In this document: piece by piece, positions 43,677 to 52,135 of the stretch
Layout: each line of letters opens with the position of its first letter
Numbering within the stretch: position 1 is the first letter of the stretch
From: Ruminococcus sp. YE282
GTDB lineage: Bacteria; Bacillota; Clostridia; Oscillospirales; Acutalibacteraceae
Direction: 5' to 3'
DNA length: 64,000 bases
Assembly (NCBI GenBank): GCA_900101355.1
Contig: FMUV01000004.1
Location: forward strand, 1-64,000
The notes under the pieces: generated by a model
What the model was told of the DNA's origin: nothing
Databases searched by the model: none
Seen by the model: the letters and a program-made list of their open reading frames with translations, nothing else
Made by a program: the position numbers and the translations under genes

Positions 43677-44234
43677 GTGGTAACTCTTACAGATATTGAT
43701 ATTATCCAATTGCTGAGAAAAAACAACCTTAACGCCGACACCCTGGAAGAAACCGTTGTTGAAAGGCTTGCAAACAATAATCTGCACGCCGCAACCGCAG
43801 AAAGCTGTACGGGAGGTCTTGTAAGCGAAAGGATAACACGTGTGAGCGGAGCAAGCTCCGTGTTCGACTGCGGAATATGCTCGTACTCCAATGAAATTAA
43901 ACATAAAGTGCTTGGTGTAAACAACGAAACGCTTGCCGTGCTGGGAGCGGTTTCGGCAGAAACTGCAATGCAAATGGCAGAGGGCGTAAGAAAGATTTCA
44001 GGCGCAGATATAGGCATCAGCACAACAGGAATAGCAGGTCCGACAGGAGGAATCGAAGAAAAACCGGTGGGGCTTGTTTTTGTCGGTATTTGCACAAAGG
44101 ATAAGTCGTATGCGGTCAAGTTAAACCTGGGCGGCAACGAAAATATGGTAAATTCAAGAAGCTACATCAGACGCCTTACCTCGGATATGGCGCTGTTTGC
44201 AATAATAAACGAAATTCACAATATGTCAAAATAA
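43677..44234 (+). CDS. pncC: CinA C-terminal domain protein (nicotinamide-nucleotide amidase)
   Basis: A 185-residue stand-alone CinA C-terminal domain. Key motifs are TAESCTGGLVSERITRVSGASSVFD with the catalytic Ser, SYSNEIKHKVLGV, and GIAGPTGG. It deamidates NMN to nicotinic acid mononucleotide in the pyridine salvage cycle. The CinA N-terminal ADP-ribose pyrophosphatase domain is absent, as in E. coli YgaD. The start is GTG (43677) with TTGGAGA upstream. Confidence 0.9.
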   Translation: MVTLTDIDIIQLLRKNNLNADTLEETVVERLANNNLHAATAESCTGGLVSERITRVSGASSVFDCGICSYSNEIKHKVLGVNNETLAVLGAVSAETAMQMAEGVRKISGADIGISTTGIAGPTGGIEEKPVGLVFVGICTKDKSYAVKLNLGGNENMVNSRSYIRRLTSDMALFAIINEIHNMSK

Positions 44235-44297
44235 GGTGTTTTACTGTGCAATTCATACAGTAAAATTGCGCATTTATGTATAAAGTTACAATGTGTA

Positions 44298-44311
44298 GCA
44301 AACCTTTTTGC
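44298..44311. promoter_or_regulatory. Possible operator upstream of malQ-glgP
   Basis: GCAAA-CCTT-TTTGC, a 14-bp inverted repeat 16 bp upstream of the -35. Spacing of the halves is 2 bp longer than in the GH13 site, so a shared regulator is uncertain. Confidence 0.3.
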
Positions 44312-44326
44312 ACAATACGAAAATAC

Positions 44327-44355
44327 TTGAAAAATATAATATTGTATGATAAAAT
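44327..44355 (+). promoter_or_regulatory. Promoter of malQ-glgP
   Basis: TTGAAA (44327-44332), 17-nt spacer, TAAAAT (44350-44355), about 85 nt before the ATG. Confidence 0.6.
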
Positions 44356-44439
44356 ATGATTGTTATTATGGGTTTTTGTGTTGAAAAATATACAAATTCC
44401 GAAAAGAATTAAATATCCGTTTGAAATGGAGTTGATTTT

Positions 44440-45927
44440 ATGGCAAGAAGTGCAGGTGTACTACTCTCTATTACTTCACTTCCTTCCCCCTACGGTATCG
44501 GAACGATTGGCAAAGAAGCCCGTAAATTTGCCGACTTCCTAAAGGCTTCAGGACAAACTATATGGCAGATTTTGCCCGTAGGTCCTACAAGCTACGGCGA
44601 CTCACCTTACCAGTCGTTTTCAACTTATGCAGGCAATCCGTATTTGATTGACCTTGATACTCTGTGTGAGGAAGGTCTTGTTACCAAAGAGCAAATCGAA
44701 AGCTATGATTGGGGCAGCAACGACAGCGAAGTTGATTATGAAAAAATTTATAACAACAGATTTGATGTTTTAAGAATTGCTTATAACAATTTTAAACAGG
44801 GCGACCAAAAGGAATTTAAAAGCTTTAAACGCAAAAATTCAAGATGGCTGAAAAATTATGCGCTGTATATGGCTGTTAAAGAAAGCTTTGATATGCGTTC
44901 TTGGACAGAATGGCCGGACGAAGAAATTAAAATGCGTGACGAAAAAGCTGTTGCACGTTATGAGCGCAAATATAAAGACGAAGTTGACTTTTGGAAATTT
45001 ATTCAGTTTAAATTTTATGAACAATGGGAAGCTTTCCGCGCATATGTAAACGGATTGGGCATCAAAATTTTGGGAGATATGCCGATTTATGTTGCAATGG
45101 ACAGCGCAGATACATGGGCAGACCCGGAGATTTTCCAGCTTTATGACGACGGAGACCCAATTGCAGTGGCAGGCTGTCCTCCGGATTATTTTTCGGCAAC
45201 AGGTCAGCTTTGGGGAAATCCGCTTTATGACTGGGATTACCTTGAACAAACAGACTATGACTGGTGGTTTGAGCGCATAAAGGCAGCTTCAAAGCTTTTT
45301 GACATTACAAGAATTGACCACTTCAGAGCATTTGCAAGCTATTATTCAATCCCGTTCCCTGCCGAAAACGCAGTAAACGGCGAATGGATTGAAGGTCCAA
45401 GAATTAAGTTCTTCAATATGATGGAAGAAACTCTCGGGAAAATTGATATCGTTGCAGAAGACTTGGGCACTCTCACACCTGACGTTACCGAGCTTATGCA
45501 GCAAACAGGCTATCCGGGAATGAAAGTTCTTGAATTTGCTTTTGACAGCGGAGAAGAAAATGATTATCTGCCGCACAAATATAATGAAAACTGCGTAGTA
45601 TACACAGGAACCCACGACAACGACACTGTAATGGGTTGGGCAGAAACCGCAAATCCAAACGACCTCAGATATGCAAGAGAATATTGCAGAATGCCTGAGG
45701 ACGAGCCGTTTAACTGGGGACTTATCAGAGTTGCGTACGAAAGCAAAGCAAACACGGCGATTGTTCCTATGCAGGATATTCTCGGACTTGGGAAAGAAGC
45801 AAGGATGAACACGCCGTCTACACTCGGCAACAACTGGACATGGAGACTGAAAAGCGATGCTCTTACACAAGAGCTTGCAGATAAATTAAAAACAATGTCT
45901 GTAAATAGCGGACGACTGGAGGACTAA
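44440..45927 (+). CDS. malQ: 4-alpha-glucanotransferase (amylomaltase)
   Basis: A 495-residue GH77 enzyme: PSPYGIGTIG near residue 17, WQILPVGPTSYGDSPYQSFSTYAGNPYLIDL split over two motifs, nucleophile region RIDHFRAFASYY, acid/base AEDLGTLT, and YTGTHDNDT. It moves glucan chains between maltodextrins. It is followed 3 nt later by glgP, giving a maltodextrin/glycogen degradation pair: MalQ rearranges, GlgP releases glucose-1-phosphate. Confidence 0.97.
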   Translation: MARSAGVLLSITSLPSPYGIGTIGKEARKFADFLKASGQTIWQILPVGPTSYGDSPYQSFSTYAGNPYLIDLDTLCEEGLVTKEQIESYDWGSNDSEVDYEKIYNNRFDVLRIAYNNFKQGDQKEFKSFKRKNSRWLKNYALYMAVKESFDMRSWTEWPDEEIKMRDEKAVARYERKYKDEVDFWKFIQFKFYEQWEAFRAYVNGLGIKILGDMPIYVAMDSADTWADPEIFQLYDDGDPIAVAGCPPDYFSATGQLWGNPLYDWDYLEQTDYDWWFERIKAASKLFDITRIDHFRAFASYYSIPFPAENAVNGEWIEGPRIKFFNMMEETLGKIDIVAEDLGTLTPDVTELMQQTGYPGMKVLEFAFDSGEENDYLPHKYNENCVVYTGTHDNDTVMGWAETANPNDLRYAREYCRMPEDEPFNWGLIRVAYESKANTAIVPMQDILGLGKEARMNTPSTLGNNWTWRLKSDALTQELADKLKTMSVNSGRLED

Positions 45928-45930
45928 ATA

Positions 45931-48297
45931 ATGGGTAATATTATGGAAAAGCTTGAGCTGACAGCACAGTCAATGTACTGCAAAAAGGTTGAAGAACTTA
46001 CCCCTTCCGAACTTCACCTTTCACTTGGCAAAGCAGTTATGGGCGAAATCGCTCCAAACTGGGAAGCAAGCAAAGCTAAGCACAACAACAACCGCAGAGC
46101 TTACTATTTCTCGGCTGAGTTCCTTATGGGCAGAATGATGTACAACAATCTGTACTGTCTCGGCATTCTTGACGATGTTAAGAAGCTTCTCAAGAAAAAG
46201 GGCGTTGACATCAATGTATTTGAAGACATTGACGATGCTGCTCTCGGTAACGGCGGTCTCGGAAGACTTGCCGCTTGCTATCTTGACAGTGCCGCAACTC
46301 AGGAAGTTCCGCTTGACGGCTACGGAATCCGTTACAAGTACGGTCTTTTCAAACAGCTTATCAAGGACGGCTATCAGGTTGAAGTTTCAGACAACTGGCA
46401 GAGATTTGAAGATCCGTGGTGTCTGCGCAGAGAAGACGAAGCTGTTTTGGTTTCATTCAAAGACCAGACTGTAAGAGCTATTCCTTACGATATGGCTGTT
46501 ATCGGCTGCAAGACAAGCAACATCAACACTCTCAGACTCTGGCAGGCTGAAGCTGTTAATGACTTTGACTTTACAGCATTTAACGATACTGAATATGACA
46601 AGGCCGTTAAGGAAAAGAACGACGCTGAAAACATCACAAAGGTTCTTTATCCGAACGACAACAAGTATGAAGGAAAAGTTCTCAGACTTAAACAGCAGTA
46701 TTTCTTCTGCTCTGCTTCACTTCAGGACATTATGCGCCGTTATAAAGCAAAGCATGGCAACGATTTCAGCTACTTTGCAAAAGAAAATGCAATTCAGCTT
46801 AACGATACACACCCTGTATCATGCGTACCTGAACTTGTAAGACTTCTTATGCTTGAGAATATGAACTTTGACGAAGCATTTGAAATTGCAAGAAAGACTT
46901 GCGCTTATACAAACCACACAGTACTCGGCGAGGCTCTTGAGAAATGGCCTGCTGACCTTATGACTCAGGTTGTTCCTGAAATTTATCACATCATTTGCCT
47001 TATCGCTAACAAGTGCCAGGAAGAGCTTACTGCAAAGGGTATCAGCGAAGATATGAAAGCTAAGATGCGCATTGTTGACGGCAACGTTGTTCATATGGCA
47101 AGACTTGCAACATACGCTTCAACTTATGTAAACGGTGTTGCTCAGCTTCACACAGAAATTCTTAAGGACGACGTTCTTAAAGAGTGGTATCAGGTATATC
47201 CTGAAAGATTCCAGAACAAGACAAACGGTATTACACAGCGCCGTTGGCTTGGTCTTTGCAACCCTGAGCTTGCAGCAATGATTACAGACAAGGTTGGTTC
47301 TGACGAATGGCTTACAGACCTTTCACTTATTTCAAAGCTTAACGAGTCTGTAAACGACACAAGAACAATCAACAAGTTCAATACAATTAAGAAGAAGAAG
47401 AAAGTTCAGCTTGCTGAATACATAAAGAAGATGGACGGTTATGATGTAAATCCTGACACAATCTTTGATATTCAGGTTAAGCGTCTTCACGAATACAAGA
47501 GACAGCTTCTTAACGCTTTCTCTATCATGACAATTTATTACAGACTTAAGGAAAACAAACTTAAGAACTGGACACCAACAACATTTATCTTTGGCGCAAA
47601 GGCTGCTCCGGGATATGCAAGAGCAAAAGCAATCATCAAGTACATCAACGAGATTGCTAATCTTGTAAACAACGATCCTGACACAAAGGATTTGCTCCAG
47701 GTTTACTTTATTTCAAACTACAACGTATCTTATGCAGAAAAGATTGTTGTTGCCGCTGACATTTCAGAGCAGACATCAACAGCAGGTCTTGAAGCTTCAG
47801 GTACAGGTAATATGAAGTTCATGCTCAACGGTGCAGTTACACTCGGAACATATGACGGTGCAAACATCGAAATTGCAGAGTGTGCAGGCGAAGAGAACGA
47901 ATACATCTTCGGTGCAAGAGTTGAAGACATTGAAAAGCTCAAGGCTGAGGGTTACGATCCTAAGAAGCTTTACGACGCTAATCCGGAAATCAAGAGAGTT
48001 GTTGATACACTTATCGACGGCACATTTGATGATGACGGAGCACAGGGCGAAGGTAGCTTTAAGGAACTTCACGATTCACTTCTTAAGGATTCAAGCTGGC
48101 AGAAAGCCGACAACTACTTCCTTATCTATGACCTTCCGCTTTATGTTGACGCAAAAATTAAGGCTAATGCAGATTATGCTGACCGTAAGGCATTCGGTAA
48201 GAAGTGCCTTATGAATATTGCAAATGCAGGTAAGTTCTCATCTGACCGTGCAATTGTAGAGTATGCTAAGGAAATCTGGCACGTAAGCCACAAGTAA
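45931..48297 (+). CDS. glgP: Glycogen/maltodextrin phosphorylase
   Basis: A 788-residue GT35 phosphorylase: RRAYYFSAEFLMGRMMYNNL near residue 50, GNGGLGRLAACYLDS, NDTHPVS, TNGITQRRWL, QVKRLHEYKRQLLNA, and the PLP lysine in EASGTGNMKFMLNGA. It cleaves alpha-1,4 glucans with phosphate to glucose-1-phosphate. The ribosome site GGAGG lies in the malQ end. Codon use (many AAG, GCT, CTT, CTC) is more biased than in neighbours, suggesting high expression. Confidence 0.97.
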   Translation: MGNIMEKLELTAQSMYCKKVEELTPSELHLSLGKAVMGEIAPNWEASKAKHNNNRRAYYFSAEFLMGRMMYNNLYCLGILDDVKKLLKKKGVDINVFEDIDDAALGNGGLGRLAACYLDSAATQEVPLDGYGIRYKYGLFKQLIKDGYQVEVSDNWQRFEDPWCLRREDEAVLVSFKDQTVRAIPYDMAVIGCKTSNINTLRLWQAEAVNDFDFTAFNDTEYDKAVKEKNDAENITKVLYPNDNKYEGKVLRLKQQYFFCSASLQDIMRRYKAKHGNDFSYFAKENAIQLNDTHPVSCVPELVRLLMLENMNFDEAFEIARKTCAYTNHTVLGEALEKWPADLMTQVVPEIYHIICLIANKCQEELTAKGISEDMKAKMRIVDGNVVHMARLATYASTYVNGVAQLHTEILKDDVLKEWYQVYPERFQNKTNGITQRRWLGLCNPELAAMITDKVGSDEWLTDLSLISKLNESVNDTRTINKFNTIKKKKKVQLAEYIKKMDGYDVNPDTIFDIQVKRLHEYKRQLLNAFSIMTIYYRLKENKLKNWTPTTFIFGAKAAPGYARAKAIIKYINEIANLVNNDPDTKDLLQVYFISNYNVSYAEKIVVAADISEQTSTAGLEASGTGNMKFMLNGAVTLGTYDGANIEIAECAGEENEYIFGARVEDIEKLKAEGYDPKKLYDANPEIKRVVDTLIDGTFDDDGAQGEGSFKELHDSLLKDSSWQKADNYFLIYDLPLYVDAKIKANADYADRKAFGKKCLMNIANAGKFSSDRAIVEYAKEIWHVSHK

Positions 48298-48324
48298 TTT
48301 AAAACAATTACAAAATAACTAATT

Positions 48325-48356
48325 AAACGGGTTGCTGCTGCAGCCCGTTTTTCTTA
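48325..48356 (+). terminator. Terminator of malQ-glgP
   Basis: AAACGGGTTGC / GCAGCCCGTTT stem and TTCTTA tail. Confidence 0.82.
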
Positions 48357-48531
48357 TAGAAATTTTCAACATAGAATGTTAATTATCACAGCGCTGAGTA
48401 TCCTTAAACTATATAAAATACCGATTGTTTGACTTTTTGAAGCAAAAACAAAAAAATTTCAACATATAATCAACAGAAATTTAACAGAGCTATTTGTGTT
48501 ATAAAATGTTGATAAATCGCAATGACACAAA

Positions 48532-48565
48532 AATAAAGCGAAGCACAAGTTTATGCGCTTCGCTT
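48532..48565 (-). terminator. Terminator of lepA
   Basis: AAGCGAAGC / GCTTCGCTT stem, minus-strand tail ATTTTTGTG. Confidence 0.75.
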
Positions 48566-48612
48566 GTTAATTATGTGTTAAACATTGTTGAAAATTTTGC
48601 AGTCTGATGTTA

Positions 48613-50424
48613 TTAATCGGTATCCAGTTTCAGCACTGCCATAAACGCCTCCTGCGGAACCTCAACGGAACCTAACTGGCGCATACGTTTCTTACCTTCC
48701 TTTTGCTTTTCAAGCAGCTTTTTCTTACGGCTGATATCACCGCCGTAGCACTTTGCAAGCACGTCTTTACGCATTGCTTTTACGGTTTCTCTGGCAATAA
48801 TTTTGCCGCCTATGCACGCCTGAATTGGTATTTCAAAGAGCTGACGCGGAATTTTTTCTTTCAACTTTTCCGCCATTTTTCTGGCTCTTCCGTACGCTTT
48901 GTCCTTGTGAATAATAAACGAAAGCGCATCAACAACCTCGCCGTTAAGCATAATATCAAGCTTTACAAGCTGGCTCGGAACGTATTCTTTCATCTCATAG
49001 TCAAAAGAAGCATAGCCTCTTGTACGTGATTTAAGAGTGTCAAAAAAGTCATAGATAATCTCGGCAAGCGGCAAAATATAATGCAAATCCACTCTGTCAG
49101 CATCGATATACTGCATATCAGCAAAAGTTCCTCGTCTGTCCTGACATAATTCCATAATATTTCCGACATACTCTTTCGGAGTATAGATATGTGCGTCGGT
49201 AACAGGTTCTTCTGCCATTTGAATCAACGACGGGTCAGGATAATTTGTTGGATTATCAATCATTTCAACGGTGCCGTCGGTGCGTGTAATGCGATAAATA
49301 ACGCTCGGAGCAGTTGTTATAAGGTCAAGCTGATATTCACGTTCAAGCCTTTCTTGGATAATTTCCATATGCAAAAGTCCCAAGAATCCGCATCTGAAGC
49401 CGAATCCAAGTGCAATCGAGGTTTCAGGCTCAAACGAAAGCGCAGCATCGTTGAGCTGAAGTTTTTCAAGCGCATCCTTTAAATCACCGTACTTTGCACC
49501 GTCAACCGGGTAAATACCGCAGAAAACCATTGGATTTGCTTCTCTGTAACCGGGAAGAGGTTCTTCGGCAGGGTTTGATGTTAACGTTACAGTATCGCCA
49601 ACCTTTGCGTCAGCCAATGTCTTGATTGAAGCCGCAATATAGCCAACCTCGCCTGCATAAAGCCCGTCGGTGCTCTCCATTGTTGTGGCATGCATAAGTC
49701 CGCACTCAACAACGTTAAATGTACTTCCTGTTGCCATAAGCTTAAATTCATCACCCGGATGAATCTGACCTTCTTTAAGTCTTACATAAATAATTACACC
49801 CTTGTAGCTGTCATAATAACTGTCAAAAATCAATGCGCGCAAGGGTGCGTCTTTGTCACCTGTCGGCGCAGGAATATCTGTTACAACCTTTTCCAAAACC
49901 GCATGTATGTTGATTCCGGCTTTTGCGGAAATCTTCGGCGCATCCTGAGCAGGTATTCCGATTACGTCCTCAATTTCATTAATTACCCTGTCAGGGTCAG
50001 CACTGGGCAGGTCGATTTTGTTGACAACAGGGACAATTTCAAGACCGCTGTCAACCGCAAGATATGTGTTTGCAAGGGTTTGAGCTTCGATTCCCTGTGA
50101 TGCATCAACGACAAGTATTGCACCCTCACAAGCGGCAAGCGAACGGGAAACTTCATAGTTAAAGTCAACGTGACCGGGCGTGTCAATCAGATTAAAAAGA
50201 TATTTTTCGCCGTCATCGGCAGAATATACAACGCTTACTGCACGTGCTTTTATTGTAATTCCACGCTCACGCTCAAGCTCCATATCATCAAGAAGCTGAG
50301 CTTCCATATCACGCTTTGAAACCGAATTGGTTTGCTCAAGAATACGGTCGGCAAGTGTGCTTTTGCCGTGGTCAATATGAGCAATGATGCTGAAATTTCT
50401 TATTTTATCCTGTGGAAAGGACAT
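48613..50424 (-). CDS. lepA: Elongation factor 4 (LepA)
   Basis: A 603-residue translational GTPase. G1 is AHIDHGKST, switch/G3 DTPGHVDF, G4 NKID and G5 SAK (KISAKAG). Domain II, the EF-G-like III and V, and the LepA-specific C-terminal domain ([21 protein letters not shown]) follow. It acts on ribosomes, with reported roles in back-translocation and 30S assembly. The start at 50424 has AGGTGA 6 nt upstream; no hemW or hrcA follows. Confidence 0.97.
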   Translation of the reverse strand: MSFPQDKIRNFSIIAHIDHGKSTLADRILEQTNSVSKRDMEAQLLDDMELERERGITIKARAVSVVYSADDGEKYLFNLIDTPGHVDFNYEVSRSLAACEGAILVVDASQGIEAQTLANTYLAVDSGLEIVPVVNKIDLPSADPDRVINEIEDVIGIPAQDAPKISAKAGINIHAVLEKVVTDIPAPTGDKDAPLRALIFDSYYDSYKGVIIYVRLKEGQIHPGDEFKLMATGSTFNVVECGLMHATTMESTDGLYAGEVGYIAASIKTLADAKVGDTVTLTSNPAEEPLPGYREANPMVFCGIYPVDGAKYGDLKDALEKLQLNDAALSFEPETSIALGFGFRCGFLGLLHMEIIQERLEREYQLDLITTAPSVIYRITRTDGTVEMIDNPTNYPDPSLIQMAEEPVTDAHIYTPKEYVGNIMELCQDRRGTFADMQYIDADRVDLHYILPLAEIIYDFFDTLKSRTRGYASFDYEMKEYVPSQLVKLDIMLNGEVVDALSFIIHKDKAYGRARKMAEKLKEKIPRQLFEIPIQACIGGKIIARETVKAMRKDVLAKCYGGDISRKKKLLEKQKEGKKRMRQLGSVEVPQEAFMAVLKLDTD

Positions 50425-50541
50425 AGCGTCACCTAATTTCATCTATAATCTTAAGTGCAAATGTTTCGGCTTATAAAAATAAAGCTGAGGAGCGATGCTC
50501 ATTTGCACTGATTTTAATTCATCTCAAGCTCTGCTCGTTGA

Positions 50542-50558
50542 AAGCAAAGCAGGGCATA
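50542..50558. repeat. 17-bp inverted repeat, left copy
   Basis: AAGCAAAGCAGGGCATA, perfect reverse complement of 51153-51169. The pair flanks the C_GCAxxG_C_C gene. Confidence 0.85.
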
Positions 50559-50660
50559 ATAATCAGGATAATTATATCACACACACACCGAATTAACAAG
50601 TGAAAATCGGTTGAAAAAACTTGTCCAAGGTGATATACTTATGCCAAAAGGGATGATGAT

Positions 50661-51119
50661 ATGAGTAAAGGCGATATTGCAAAAAACTATTTTGAAAACG
50701 GATATAACTGCTCTCAGGCAGTTGTACTTGCATTTTGCGAAGATTTTGGGCTTGAAAAAGAAACAGCAGCAATGATTGCCGCACCGTTTGGCGGCGGAAT
50801 CGGCAGACTCAGGGAAGTTTGCGGCACATTTTCGGGAATAAATATGATTCTCGGACTTGCCGAGGGAAAAAACACTCAGGAAAATCGTAGCAAAAAGACA
50901 GAACTATACAAGGATGTACAAGCCCTGGCTGAAAAATTCAAGGCAGACAACGGCTCAATTATATGCAGAGATTTGCTTAACCTGCGCATAAAAATCAAGG
51001 ATAACCCTACTCCCAGCGAACGCACCGACGAATACTACAAAGCCCGCCCGTGTTCGGAACTTTGCAGATATGCGGCTGATTTACTTGAACAATTTTTGGC
51101 TGAAAACAAAAAAGTTTGA
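50661..51119 (+). CDS. C_GCAxxG_C_C family protein (predicted redox)
   Basis: A 152-residue helical protein. Cys17 (GYNCSQAV), Cys26, then FGGGIGRLREVCGTFSG (GxGR...CG, the GCAxxG-type motif with variation) and two later cysteines (IICRDLL, PCSELCRYAAD). This family probably binds a metal or iron-sulfur cofactor and sits near redox genes; function is not known. AAAGGGATGAT precedes the ATG. It is a solo gene framed by the inverted repeats. Confidence 0.85.
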   Translation: MSKGDIAKNYFENGYNCSQAVVLAFCEDFGLEKETAAMIAAPFGGGIGRLREVCGTFSGINMILGLAEGKNTQENRSKKTELYKDVQALAEKFKADNGSIICRDLLNLRIKIKDNPTPSERTDEYYKARPCSELCRYAADLLEQFLAENKKV

Positions 51120-51152
51120 AGCATTAAACAATAAATTGATATTAAATAGAAC

Positions 51153-51169
51153 TATGCCCTGCTTTGCTT
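51153..51169. repeat. 17-bp inverted repeat, right copy
   Basis: TATGCCCTGCTTTGCTT, reverse complement of 50542-50558. Confidence 0.85.
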
Positions 51170-51299
51170 GCGATTAATTGCAAACATTGCTAAGGAACAT
51201 TAGCTTTTCAAGGGTTAAAAAATGAAAAATCAACTGAAACTCTGATTTGGCACCCACTTCAGATGCGTATTTTATTTTTAATTTAGATTATACATAATA

Positions 51300-51340
51300 A
51301 AACAGGCACGACAGCTTTATTCTAACTGTCGTGCCTTTGC
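51300..51340. terminator. Terminator of tcdA (bidirectional)
   Basis: AGGCACGACAG / CTGTCGTGCCT stem (51304-51314 with 51326-51336), with AT-rich tails on both sides. Confidence 0.82.
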
Positions 51341-51361
51341 TTTATATTTTTTAACAATTAT

Positions 51362-52114
51362 TTAACGAATTAGGTCTTTGACAACCTCGCCTGCAATAAT
51401 CAATCCTACCACAGACGGGACAAACGCCGTACTTCCGGGAACCTGGCGGCGTTGAGTGCATTTTCTTGCCGTTCCCGGAGGGCAAATGCAGTGTTGCTTA
51501 CAGCTTATTGCCATATCGTCAACAGGCGTAATCGGTTTTTCTTTTGAGTAAACAACCTTCAAGCTCTTGATTTTGCGCTTTCTAAGCTCGGTTCTCATTA
51601 CCCTTGCAAGCGGGCATACGGACGTGCTGTATATGTCGGCAACCTCAAAAGCCGAGGCATCAAGTTTGTTACCTGCGCCCATTGAACTAATAATCGGAGT
51701 TCCTGACTTGTCGGCATTAACAACAAGCGTAATCTTTCCTGTCACCGTATCAATTGCATCAACAATGTAATCGTATTGTGAAAAATCAAACTGCTCTGCC
51801 GTATCAGGCATATAAAAAGTTTTGTGAGTGTTTATTATCACATCGGGATTGATGTCGTGAAGCCTCTCTTCTGCAACATTAACCTTATACTTTCCGACAG
51901 TTTTGCGTGTTGCAAAAATCTGTCGGTTAATATTGGTAAGGCATACCTTGTCGTCATCAATCAAATCAAGGGTGCCAACTCCGCTGCGAACAAGTGCTTC
52001 GGCTGTATATCCGCCGACGCCGCCTATTCCGAATATAGCCACCTTTGAATTGTTGAGTTTTTCCATAGCCTCTTTGCCCAAAAGCAATTCGGTTCTTGAA
52101 AACTGATTAAGCAT
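51362..52114 (-). CDS. tcdA: tRNA threonylcarbamoyladenosine dehydratase (TcdA/CsdL)
   Basis: A 250-residue E1-like (ThiF/MoeB fold) ATP enzyme: GIGGVGGYTAEALVRSGVG nucleotide motif (about residues 29-47), DLIDDDKVCLTNINRQ, and later cysteines CKQHCICPPGTARKC and a C-terminal SVVGLIIAGEVVKDLI helix. It cyclises t6A37 to ct6A in tRNAs. It lies 21 nt downstream of the YfhO-like gene. Confidence 0.92.
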   Translation of the reverse strand: MLNQFSRTELLLGKEAMEKLNNSKVAIFGIGGVGGYTAEALVRSGVGTLDLIDDDKVCLTNINRQIFATRKTVGKYKVNVAEERLHDINPDVIINTHKTFYMPDTAEQFDFSQYDYIVDAIDTVTGKITLVVNADKSGTPIISSMGAGNKLDASAFEVADIYSTSVCPLARVMRTELRKRKIKSLKVVYSKEKPITPVDDMAISCKQHCICPPGTARKCTQRRQVPGSTAFVPSVVGLIIAGEVVKDLIR

Positions 52115-52135
52115 TATAATCTCCTGTATCTCGGA

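Larger units (their letters stand above)
48298..48612. other. Intergenic region between glgP and lepA
   Basis: 315 bp between two convergent genes, with a terminator at each end and an AT-rich middle. It holds one TTATCAACA-like DnaA-box variant (about 48508-48516, minus) but no cluster. Confidence 0.55.

Noticed and set aside
43584..43973. 129-residue open frame antisense to pncC
   Set aside because: Fully opposite a conserved gene; no ribosome site; composition of a frame shadow.
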